DNA from: Gemmatimonas sp. UBA7669 | GTDB taxonomy: Bacteria; Gemmatimonadota; Gemmatimonadetes; Gemmatimonadales; Gemmatimonadaceae | Reading direction: 5' to 3' | DNA length: 24,653 nucleotides | NCBI RefSeq assembly: GCF_002483225.1 | Contig: NZ_DLHL01000049.1 | Location: 1-24,653 of the forward strand | Shown here: positions 1-7,900 of the stretch, piece by piece | Position numbering within the stretch: the stretch's first letter is position 1 | Layout of the letters: each line of letters opens with the position of its first letter | Program-made: the position numbers and the translations under genes | Notes under the pieces: model-generated | The model's database searches: none | What the model saw: only the letters and a program-made list of their open reading frames with translations | What the model was told of the DNA's origin: nothing

Positions 1-24
1 ACCCCGACCCCGACCCCGACCCCA
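1..24. repeat. Short hexanucleotide tandem repeat at left edge
   Basis: Three perfect ACCCCG units followed by one ACCCCA unit run from the first base of the window, so the array may continue to the left. It lies in the non-coding stretch downstream of the minus-strand mlaD-like gene. The rest of 25-186 holds no gene and no convincing terminator hairpin that I can see. The repeat is seen directly; no function is proposed. Confidence 0.6.
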
Positions 25-186
25 GCCGCAGTATCCGGTCGCAAACGATCGCGACTCCCATATCATTCGTTGCTGTTCTCTCATTTCGATATCGTATCTG
101 GCCATCTCAACTCCCAATTCCCGTCTCTGGCGTCTCAAGCAACGAGATCCATGAAGCCAGAGCCGGGAACCGAAGACTGCGCGATA

Positions 187-1074
187 TCAAAAGATCTTCA
201 GATTGATGAATTTCCGCGGATTCTTCTTGAACTCCGCCACCAGCGAGTCTGTGCGCAGCAGCAGGGTGTCCAGTCTCGCGTACAGCGCCGGATCATTCAT
301 CAGCTTGCCCACCGTGCCGTTGCCCGTGTTGATCTTGGTCACCAGGCCCTGCACTTCCTGATTCGTCACCCGCAGTTCGCGTGTGAGCGCCTCGAGGCTG
401 GCTGACGTGGCCTGCAGGTTTTTCGTGGTCGAGTCCACCTTGGCCGAGTCCACGCTGGCGAGGGTCTTGCGCAGCTGCTCCTGTGTGCGCGTCAGCTCGG
501 CCGACTGCGCCGCCACCACCTGGCTGAGTTGCGCCACCAGCTTCGTCACGTCGGTCACCGTGCGCCGCACGTCGCGCAGGCCACTGTCGGCCACGAACTG
601 ATTGCGCGTTTCCGTGGTCAGCGCGAGGATGTTGGCCGCGATTGAATCGCCCTTGGTGAGCAGCTCGCCGGTGCCTGGCGTGCCTTCACCCACCGGAATG
701 GTGTCACCCTTGGGCAGATAGCCCTGACGTCCCATTTCCGGCGTGAGCGCAATGAGCTGATCACCAAAGATGCCGTTGGGTTCCACGGTGGCCGTGGTGC
801 CCAGCGGAATCTGGTGCTCATTCTGCACCTGCAGCCGCACCGCAATGGTGCCGTCGGGAATGAGGCGGACTTCGTCCACGAAGCCCACCTGCACGCCCGC
901 CAGCAGCACCGGCTGCCCCTGCTTGAGTCCCGCGCCCCAGGGGAAGCGCGCGAACATGGGGTAGCCCTTGGAGAGACCGCCGCGGGCAATCCAGATCGTG
1001 CCCCCGAGGCCGAGGATGATGGCGGTCAGCAGCAAGAGACCCACCAGGACTTCGTCACGTCGCTTGGTCGTCAT
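187..1074 (-). CDS. mlaD: MlaD-like MCE family protein, lipid ABC transporter substrate-binding component
   Basis: A 295-residue single-pass inner-membrane protein with a periplasmic MCE domain. In the Mla system such proteins form a hexameric ring on the MlaE permease and pass phospholipids between the two membranes. One N-terminal membrane helix lies at residues 9-30 after a short basic start (MTTKRRDE). The MCE domain follows at about 38-115 with the family pattern GLKQGQPVLLAGVQVGFV. A long Gln/Thr/Ser-rich helical region, probably coiled coil, spans about 150-250. The tail ends in NPRKFINLKIF. The MlaE stop codon is 22 nt upstream, indicating co-transcription, but no strong Shine-Dalgarno is visible in that gap. 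Length is normal for MCE proteins with a C-terminal helical extension. The family call is confident. The exact lipid and direction of transport cannot be read from sequence, and MlaD versus a general MCE name is a judgement. Confidence 0.9.
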   Translation of the reverse strand: MTTKRRDEVLVGLLLLTAIILGLGGTIWIARGGLSKGYPMFARFPWGAGLKQGQPVLLAGVQVGFVDEVRLIPDGTIAVRLQVQNEHQIPLGTTATVEPNGIFGDQLIALTPEMGRQGYLPKGDTIPVGEGTPGTGELLTKGDSIAANILALTTETRNQFVADSGLRDVRRTVTDVTKLVAQLSQVVAAQSAELTRTQEQLRKTLASVDSAKVDSTTKNLQATSASLEALTRELRVTNQEVQGLVTKINTGNGTVGKLMNDPALYARLDTLLLRTDSLVAEFKKNPRKFINLKIF

Positions 1075-1096
1075 GAATGCAGAGTGGCGTCAGGCC

Positions 1097-1876
1097 TTAC
1101 GCCTGGATGAAGGGAGCCAGCACGGCGGCCACAATGGCGTCGAGCACGAGAATGGACACCGAGGCAATCACCACCGCCTTGGCCGTGGACTTGCCCACGC
1201 CCTCGGCACCGGCCTCGGTCACATACCCTTCGTAGCTGGACACGAAGGCGATGGCCGCGCCGAAGGACGTGGCCTTGATGAGCGAGTAGACCACCTGAAA
1301 CGGCGTGAACGCGAGCCTGAGGCCCGACACGAAATCGTCGGTGCGCACGTCCGTGGCCAGAATGAGCGTCAGCCACGCACTGAAGATGGCGGCCGTGTTG
1401 GCCAGCACCACCAGCGTGGGCAGCATCACCACACCTGCCAGAAAACGGGGCAGGGCCAGATAAGCCACCGGATCGAACGAAAGCGTTTCCAGCGCGTCGA
1501 TCTGCTCGGTGACACGCATGGTGCCGATTTCCGCTGTCATGCGCGCACCCACGCGGCCCGTGAGCACGAGCGCCGTGAGCAGTGGCCCAAGCTCAAGCAC
1601 GATGGACTGACGCGCAATGAGTCCGACCACGGACAACTGCACACCGGGGAACAGCTGGAAGCGCGTCTGGAAGGCGGTCACCCCACCGAGAAACGCGGCC
1701 ACGATCACGGTCAGCGGTACCGACTCCACACCGATCCGATGCATCTGCCGGATCATCTCGGGAAACCAGGTCCCGGGGTCACGGAAGCCGCGTACGATGT
1801 CGCGAGCAAAGAACGCGCGCGCGCCGAAGGCCTTGAGCAGCACGGCGGTACGGCGCATGGCCAGCTCACCGATCAT
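1097..1876 (-). CDS. mlaE: MlaE-like ABC transporter permease
   Basis: A multi-spanning inner-membrane permease of the MlaE/YrbE family, 259 residues from the chosen start. It should form the dimeric channel of an MCE-type phospholipid transporter, with the MCE protein encoded just downstream. The family signature is clear in the middle: ALVLTGRVGARMTAEIGTM followed by RVTEQIDALE. Hydrophobic segments follow through to the C-terminus. The ATG at 1876 is preferred because it overlaps the lptG stop in an ATGA junction. The same frame remains open for 20 more upstream codons to 1936, but those residues look like shadow coding of lptG. The usual ATPase gene mlaF is not next to it, so an ATPase encoded elsewhere must power it. 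Family assignment is certain; the symbol follows the family rather than proven function. Confidence 0.91.
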   Translation of the reverse strand: MIGELAMRRTAVLLKAFGARAFFARDIVRGFRDPGTWFPEMIRQMHRIGVESVPLTVIVAAFLGGVTAFQTRFQLFPGVQLSVVGLIARQSIVLELGPLLTALVLTGRVGARMTAEIGTMRVTEQIDALETLSFDPVAYLALPRFLAGVVMLPTLVVLANTAAIFSAWLTLILATDVRTDDFVSGLRLAFTPFQVVYSLIKATSFGAAIAFVSSYEGYVTEAGAEGVGKSTAKAVVIASVSILVLDAIVAAVLAPFIQA

Positions 1877-2958
1877 GTACGCACCCGCGCCAGCAGGATG
1901 AGCGCGAAGAAGCCGCCCAGGATATTGGGTATCCACGCCGCGAGTTCAGGGGCGACCAGTCCCTTGCCGCCGATGCTCTTGGTGAGCTGAATGAGCACGA
2001 GAAACACCACGGTCGTGGCCAGGCTGACGGCAATGCCGTACGCCGCGCCGCCCCGCTGTGAGCTGGTGGCCATCGGGGCGCCGAACAGGGCAATGATGAG
2101 ACAGGTGACCGGAATGGCGATCTTCAGCATCCGCTCCACCTTGAGCATGTTCACGTCGGCGCCAGAGCGTTCGAGAATGCCGATGAATCGCGTGAGTTCG
2201 GCGAAACGCATTTCCGAAGGCTCGCGCTCCGTGGAGCGCAATTCCTGCGGCGATTCACGCATGTCGCGGTCCACCAGCGAGTCGAAGCGGATGACGATAT
2301 CGGTGCTGGGAGTGGGCAGCACGTGCATGGTGCCCTTCTGCAGCATCCACTGCCCGTCGCCGCGGTAATTGCCCTTCGCCGAGGCAATGAGCAGTCCCGG
2401 CTGCTGCTTGGACGCCCGTTCCTCGATCTCGATGTTGTCCACGTACTCTTCCTTCACATTCAGCGTGTAGATGCGGTACACACGTCCCGCTTCGCTTGCG
2501 AAGGCAAAGTTGTAGCGGTCATCATCGCGCGAGTTGTTGGCGCCGGCCAAAAGCCGCAAGCGCTCGGCATTGGCCGGAGGCGCCACCTCGCTGAATACCA
2601 GGTCAAGTCCCATGGCCAACGTGGCCATGACCAGAATGGGCGCGATGAAGCGATAAAAGCTGATGCCCGAGGCCTTGGCTGCCGTGATCTCCGAGTAGCG
2701 CGTGAAAGTGCTGATGGAGAACACCGTGGCAAACAGCACGGCGGCCGGCAGAATCATGAACAGCGTGTCGGGAATCCAGTACAGGTAGCTCAATGCCACG
2801 GCCTTCACGGTCAACTTGCGCTCGGTGTACCGGCGCAGGTTGTCCACGAGGTCAATGACGAATACCAGGACCGGAAACCCCAGCAGCATCGCGCCAAAAA
2901 TGCGCGTGAACTCGCCCGCGATGTAGCGATCGAGCGGCGTGATGAAGCGGCCCCTCAC
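1873..2958 (-). CDS. lptG: LptG, LPS export ABC transporter permease
   Basis: A 361-residue inner-membrane permease of the LptF/LptG (YjgP/YjgQ) family. With LptF and the ATPase LptB it extracts LPS from the inner membrane and feeds it to the LptC-A-D bridge. Three N-terminal helices (around residues 20-40, 55-80 and 100-120) carry the family features LLGFPVLVFVIDLVD and TRYSEITAAKASGISFYRF. A periplasmic beta-jellyroll region follows, then three C-terminal helices beginning near MLKIAIPVTCLIIALFGAP. The GTG at 2958 is chosen because it overlaps the lptF stop as GTGA and gives the normal family length. A longer reading frame reaches 3147, but its extra residues are Arg/Gly-rich shadow of lptF. 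The downstream end overlaps mlaE by 4 nt, so LPS export and MCE lipid transport genes are translationally coupled. LptG rather than LptF is assigned by order and by LptF-like features of the neighbour. Confidence 0.9.
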   Translation of the reverse strand: MRGRFITPLDRYIAGEFTRIFGAMLLGFPVLVFVIDLVDNLRRYTERKLTVKAVALSYLYWIPDTLFMILPAAVLFATVFSISTFTRYSEITAAKASGISFYRFIAPILVMATLAMGLDLVFSEVAPPANAERLRLLAGANNSRDDDRYNFAFASEAGRVYRIYTLNVKEEYVDNIEIEERASKQQPGLLIASAKGNYRGDGQWMLQKGTMHVLPTPSTDIVIRFDSLVDRDMRESPQELRSTEREPSEMRFAELTRFIGILERSGADVNMLKVERMLKIAIPVTCLIIALFGAPMATSSQRGGAAYGIAVSLATTVVFLVLIQLTKSIGGKGLVAPELAAWIPNILGGFFALILLARVRT

Positions 2959-4802
2959 GCGGACACCGCCGGCTCCGCGGTGTCTCGGCCCTTGGCCTTG
3001 GCCTTGGCTGCGCGAGCCAGCGCCTTGCGTGCCTTGCGGTCGGCCCGCCACTCGGCGAAGCCGCCGCCACGCGAGTTGTCCGTGGTGGATTCGACGCGCC
3101 ACAGCAGCGCCACGCCCGCCAGTGCGAACACGACGTTGGCAATCCACATGGCCACATAGGCCGGCAACTGGCCCTTGTCGGCCAAGGCTTCACCACCCAT
3201 GAGACAAATGTAGTAGAGACCGAACACCACGATGCTCACCCCGATGGTCACCCCCACACCACCGCGCGGAAAACGCAGGGCAATAGGCGGGCCGAACAGC
3301 ACAAACACGAAGCAGGCCAGCGACAGCGCGAACTTCTTGTGGATTTCCACCGCCAGGCTGTCCAGTGACTCGCGCGCGGCAATGAGCTGGAGGCCCGTGG
3401 CGTTGACGGCACCCAGCGCGACCGCCGCCTCGCTGGTATCGGTGGGCTGGGCCTGCACGGCCTGCGTCATGGGGTCCACACCTGCGGCGCGCAGGGCCGA
3501 GTCCTGGGAGTAGGTGAGGCCGGGCGCCGGCGTGTAGCTGCCACGTGGCAACACGGGGATGCCATTGATGGGCGGGGGGAACTGCCCTGCCACCTGAGCC
3601 GAGTCCGGCGAACCGGGGACAGGAACACCCGGAACCGGTTGCCCGGGCACCGGCTGACCGGGGACCGGCGAACCGGGAACGGGCGTGGCGGGTACGGCAA
3701 CCGGCACCACCACCGAGTCCCGCCGCGTGCTGTCGCGCCGGACAGTGTCCTGCCGAACGGAGTCCTGCCGAATCGAATCCTGGACGATACTGTCCTGGCC
3801 GAGCGCCTGGGCCTCGGCCTTCTTGGGCAGGAAAAGACCGGCGATGCGTCCGAGGAACTGCTCACAATAGAGCGCGGCCAGCGGCTCGGCCCTGGGGCGC
3901 GGGCGCGGCGGGGTGATGCGCCGCCCGCTCACTTTCCGCAGGCGGTCGGTGTTGCTGACGTACTCCTGACGAATGCGCTCCACGTCAACGGCATCCGAAC
4001 GGTAGCGCCGGTGCATCTCGCACACCGTCATTTCGCGGTCGCCCTTGAAGGCATCGCTGCCACTCGAGTTCTCGAAACCCTGCGCAATGCCCTTCTGACG
4101 CACCGTCTGCGTCTCGAAGAAGCTGCGCTGCAGCCGATGACTCTCGCCGCGCACAAACTCCTGCGCGAAGCCGTCATACAACTGAATGACCATGTCGCGG
4201 CCATTCGGGTCGAGCGAAATCACGCCGCTGTCCGCGTACACCGTCTTGCGTTCGATGCCCTTGGACAGGTCGTAGATGACGACATCATAGATGCGGTTCG
4301 TTTCCGCATTCACGCGCGCGACGCGCATGAAGAACATTTCGGTGATCATGTTCATGGACTGCTCGCGCAGGGCCACGGTGGGCTTGGTGCGCGCGATGTC
4401 CTGCTGCAGAATGCGGAGACGGTGATTGGCCGCCGGCAGCACCTGATCATTGAACCAGATCATGCCGATGGACAGCGCGAAGGCACAGGCCAGCACCGGC
4501 GCCATGAGGGTGCGCACCCGCACGCCACTGGCCTTGAAGGCCGTGATCTCGTGCTCGGCGGCCATGCGGCCGAACGCGTAGAGTGTGGCCACCAGCACCG
4601 CCATGGGCATCGTCATGGCGATGGTGAAGGGCAGGGACAACACGAAAAACTCGCCGATCGCAGCCCATGGCAGGCCCTTGCCGGCGAGATTGGCCAACTG
4701 CCGCGCCACGTACTGCAGCATGAGCAGTGACGTGAGCGCGGACAGGGCGAAGACGAGCGGGCCCACATGCTCGCGGACGATATAGCGTGTAAGGAGCTTC
4801 AC
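2955..4802 (-). CDS. lptF: LptF, LPS export ABC transporter permease with long low-complexity periplasmic insertion
   Basis: A 615-residue LptF/LptG-family permease that partners LptG in LPS export. Start is the GTG at 4802 (KLLTRYIVREHVGP follows, typical of the family). N-terminal helices cover about 12-32, 48-80 and 100-120, with the conserved EHEITAFKASGVRVRTLMAP stretch between them. A jellyroll region follows. The C-terminal helices begin at about residue 487 (KKFALSLACFVFVLFGPPIAL) and end near LWRVES, followed by a 40-residue Lys/Ala/Arg-rich cytoplasmic tail. Usual LptF proteins are about 360-400 residues. The excess is mostly in the periplasmic segment, where about residues 300-470 are low complexity: six QDSIR-like pentads at 336-365, then five PVPGx units at 374-398, then a Pro/Gln/Thr-rich stretch. 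The frame is intact throughout, so this is an in-frame insertion and not a fusion artefact. It is first in the lptF-lptG-mlaE-mlaD operon. Family identity is certain; the role of the insertion is unknown. Confidence 0.9.
   Translation of the reverse strand: MKLLTRYIVREHVGPLVFALSALTSLLMLQYVARQLANLAGKGLPWAAIGEFFVLSLPFTIAMTMPMAVLVATLYAFGRMAAEHEITAFKASGVRVRTLMAPVLACAFALSIGMIWFNDQVLPAANHRLRILQQDIARTKPTVALREQSMNMITEMFFMRVARVNAETNRIYDVVIYDLSKGIERKTVYADSGVISLDPNGRDMVIQLYDGFAQEFVRGESHRLQRSFFETQTVRQKGIAQGFENSSGSDAFKGDREMTVCEMHRRYRSDAVDVERIRQEYVSNTDRLRKVSGRRITPPRPRPRAEPLAALYCEQFLGRIAGLFLPKKAEAQALGQDSIVQDSIRQDSVRQDTVRRDSTRRDSVVVPVAVPATPVPGSPVPGQPVPGQPVPGVPVPGSPDSAQVAGQFPPPINGIPVLPRGSYTPAPGLTYSQDSALRAAGVDPMTQAVQAQPTDTSEAAVALGAVNATGLQLIAARESLDSLAVEIHKKFALSLACFVFVLFGPPIALRFPRGGVGVTIGVSIVVFGLYYICLMGGEALADKGQLPAYVAMWIANVVFALAGVALLWRVESTTDNSRGGGFAEWRADRKARKALARAAKAKAKGRDTAEPAVSA
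3609..3683 (-). repeat. Coding repeat: five PVPGx pentapeptides in LptF
   Basis: Five consecutive 15-nt units on the minus strand encode PVPGS, PVPGQ, PVPGQ, PVPGV and PVPGS. They lie in the predicted periplasmic loop of LptF. Such Pro/Gly/Val pentads resemble elastin-like extended linkers. They are not part of the LptF family fold. Confidence 0.85.
3708..3797 (-). repeat. Coding repeat: six QDSIR-type pentapeptides in LptF
   Basis: Six degenerate 15-nt units encode QDSIV, QDSIR, QDSVR, QDTVR, RDSTR and RDSVV. The alternating acidic and basic residues give a charged, probably helical or extended spacer. It lies directly upstream (in protein order) of the PVPGx repeat in the periplasmic loop of LptF. 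Confidence 0.85.
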
Positions 4803-4947
4803 GACGTAAATTCCCCGGAGACCACCCGCTTTATCAAGGGCGCGCCTTCGCCAATTCGCGAAACGGCGCGTTCGCAGTTCATGACCGGTACGTCGGCCTC
4901 CCCTGCAGCCTTACGGGCAGGGCGTCGTACCCCACTCTCGGAGTTCG
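4803..4947. promoter_or_regulatory. Divergent intergenic region between lptF and sprA-like gene
   Basis: These 145 nt separate the start of the minus-strand lptF operon from the plus-strand sprA-like gene, so both promoters should lie here or just inside the coding starts. A small inverted repeat TTCGC-N6-GCGAA sits at 4847-4862. I see no convincing -35/-10 pair on either strand. GGAG at 4940-4943 lies 4 nt before the GTG at 4948. GGGGA on the minus strand is somewhat far upstream of the lptF GTG. The regulatory role is inferred from gene arrangement only. Confidence 0.4.
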
Positions 4948-7900
4948 GTGCGCAGGCTGCTCCAGACATGGGCACGCGCGATGTCCGGAGCCTTTCGCGC
5001 GCCGGTGTCCGTGGCTGTTTCGGTGGTGCTGGCACTGGCCGTGGCCCCTCTGGGGCCGGTCGGCCTGGAGGCGCAGGATAGCGCCTCCCGCGCCCTCCCC
5101 GAAGGCCTGCGCGTGCCCGGACCCACCCGGGCGCGACTCGACTCGCTCCTGTCCACCTGGACCCTGCGCCGACCCCCTCGGCTCGGCCTGTTCACCCCCA
5201 CCCTCATCGCGCGCCCCGATGCGGGCGCCGTGGCCGAGCAGGTGGTGCGCGCCAATGAGCGCGCCCGGGCCGGCCGGATGCAGCGGGTGTGGGAGCGGAC
5301 CATCTACCGCGCCTTTTCCGCCCAGAGCGTGGTGCAGGTGGCGGCGGAGGACGAGCCCGACCCGGTGACGGGCGTCACCACGCCCCCGGTGCCGCCCGTG
5401 GTCACGGACACCGTAGCCGCCGACACCACCGGCCCCCGTCCCGGCGCGCTGGTGCCCTTGGCGCCCGACGCCCGGCCCTCGGCGCAGCAGAGTGCCGCCG
5501 ACTTCCTCGACGACATCGGCGATCTGGGCATCTCGCTCGAGTCCCGGCTCGAGGCCAAGGTGCAGCGCACCAAGAACGATCGCTGTACCGCCAACCAGCT
5601 CACCATCATCGGCAACAACTGCTTCGGTTCGCCGCTGCTGCCCACGTTTGACTTCCAGTTCAACATCCGCACCGGTGGTGTGGTGGCTGAACGGGTGTTT
5701 CTGAACGTGGACTACAACTCACAGCGCGAGTTCGATGCCTCCAACAACATCTCGGTCCGCTACCAAGGCAAAACCGACGAAATCCTGCAGTCACTCGAAG
5801 TCGGCAACGTGTCGCTGCAGGTGCCCACCTCGCGTTTCCTCACCTCGGGCATTCCCTCGGGTAACTACGGCATTCAGGCCACGGGTCAGCTCGGGGCCAT
5901 GCGCTTCACGTCCATCGTGGCGCAGCAGAAGGGCAATGTCTCCAAGGACAATGTCTACACGGTGGGTGAGCGCACGCAGAAGACCGAGCAGCGCATCATT
6001 GAAGACATTCAGATCCAGCCGCGACAGTTCTTCTTCACCATCGATCCGCAATTGCTGCCGGGCTATCCCAACGTGGACCTGCTCAACCGCCAGCAGTTGC
6101 AGCAGCTCGCGGCGCAGTTGCCGGACAGCCTGCGGCCGGTGCGTGTTTATGTGTACCGCCAGCTCATCGGCGCGGCCAACCAGAACCCCCGGGCGCCGCA
6201 GTTCTCCGTGCGGGGGGCGCGCAATCCGGCACGGCAGATCTACGAGGTGCTGCGCGAGAACGTCGACTACTATCTCGACCCGTCGGGACTCTGGATTGCA
6301 CTCACCCGCCCGGTGAACCCCAACAACGAGCGCCTCGCGGTGGCCTATGAGGTCAACGTGGGCGGCCGACCGGGACGCAACCCAAACACCGGCGGTACAC
6401 CAGACATCGAGTTCACCGCCGAGCCGCAGTTCGCCAACCTGCTCTGGGAGCCCGAGCTGCAGCCCAGCAACGCGTCATACTTCCGGCGCGAGATCAAGTC
6501 GGTCTATCGACTGGGCGGCGAAGACGTGCAGCGCGAGTCCATCTCGCTCAAGCTCGTTACCGGCACATCGGGCGATCAGGAAAAGCCCATCGACCCTTCG
6601 CGCGGCGAAACCTATCTGCAGGTCTTTGGGCTCTCGCAGGCCACCAACTCGGCCATCTTCGACGTCGAGAATCGCGTCTGGCCGCGGCCCAACGACAACA
6701 ACTTCCGCGCCAACTTCTCGGGCGGCGGACAGCAGAAGCTCATCCCCGATTACTTCGTCGTCTTCCCGTCGCTGCAGCCCTTTGCGCGCGCGGGGCTCGC
6801 GCAGCCGGCGGCCAATCCGGCCAACGACACGCTCTACACCTACCCCAACGAGTACCTCTACTCGGCACAGCGTCCGCAGGCCATCTACCGCATGGTGGCC
6901 ACCTATCTGAGTGAGGGGGGCGGTGGCAGTCAGAGCATCAGACTCTCGAGCATTCAGGTACGCCCGAACTCCGAGCGCGTCGTCATTGAAGGACGTGAGC
7001 TGGTCAAGGACACCGACTACGCCATCGACTACGAACTGGGGCTCATCACCTTCTCGCGGCCGGACACCTTGTTTGCGCGGCCACGACAGGTCTCGGTGCG
7101 TTACGAGGAGAATCCGCTCTTCGCCATCGCGCCCACCACCATTCTCGGTTTTGCGTCGCAGTTCCCGCTCGACAACGGTCAGTTGTCGTTCACGGCCATT
7201 TCGCAGTCGCAGCGCTCCGCATTGACGCGGCCGCCTCTCGGCTTCGAACCGGTGGGGTCGCTGGTGGCCGGTGTGACCGGCAACATGCAGTGGGACGCCA
7301 CCGCGCTGTCGTCGGCGCTGCGCAAGCTGCCGTTCCGCCAGACCAACACGCCATCGCGCATCGCGCTGCAGGGCGAGTTTGCGCTCAGCAAGCCGCAGCC
7401 CAATGCGGCTGGACAGGCCTACATCGAAAGCTTTGAGGGCGAGGCCGAGCGCCAGATCGGCCTGGTGGAAGGTTCGTGGTACTACAGCTCACGCCCCGCA
7501 CTCGGCCAGTCGCTGGCGGGCGGCGCCAATTCCATCTTCACGCTGCCGCGCGCTTCCACGCTGGCCTATCAGAACAATGGCGTGGACGCGGTGGGCAACT
7601 TCGTGCAGTTCAACATCCAGCAGATCGATCCGGCGGTGCGCATCGTGGGTGGTGGTGTGCAGCCCGCCGAGCAACTGCTGTGGATGACCCTGTATCCGCT
7701 GCGCACGGGTGGCATTTTCGATTTTGTGCCGGGCACCTCGCAGCGTCGCTTTGCGTGGACCGTGGGTGGCACGAGTTCCGTGGGCCCCACTCCCACCGGA
7801 CGGCGATGGCGGTCCCTGCGCACCGTGCTCTCTCCGAGCGGTGCGGACCTGTCACGCATCGAGAATCTCGAGTTCTTCGTGCTCGTGCAGTCGGAAGACG

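Noticed and set aside
968..1990. 340-codon plus-strand frame opposite mlaE
   Set aside because: Composition (HRG-rich) and position antisense to a well-recognised permease mark it as a shadow.
2959..3147. Longer N-terminus for LptG (424 residues)
   Set aside because: The extra residues are Arg/Gly/Gln-rich shadow of the lptF C-terminal tail; the GTGA overlap at 2955-2958 gives the normal family length.
3609..3797. Possible CRISPR-like or other non-coding repeat
   Set aside because: Units are 15 nt without spacers and encode regular pentapeptides in the intact lptF frame, so it is a coding repeat. No CRISPR array was seen elsewhere.
4799..5035. 78-codon minus-strand frame ending in a GTGA overlap with the lptF start
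   Set aside because: The overlap looks like coupling, but the TGA arises from the GTG AAG start of lptF itself, the peptide is low complexity, and it runs antisense into the sprA-like signal peptide.
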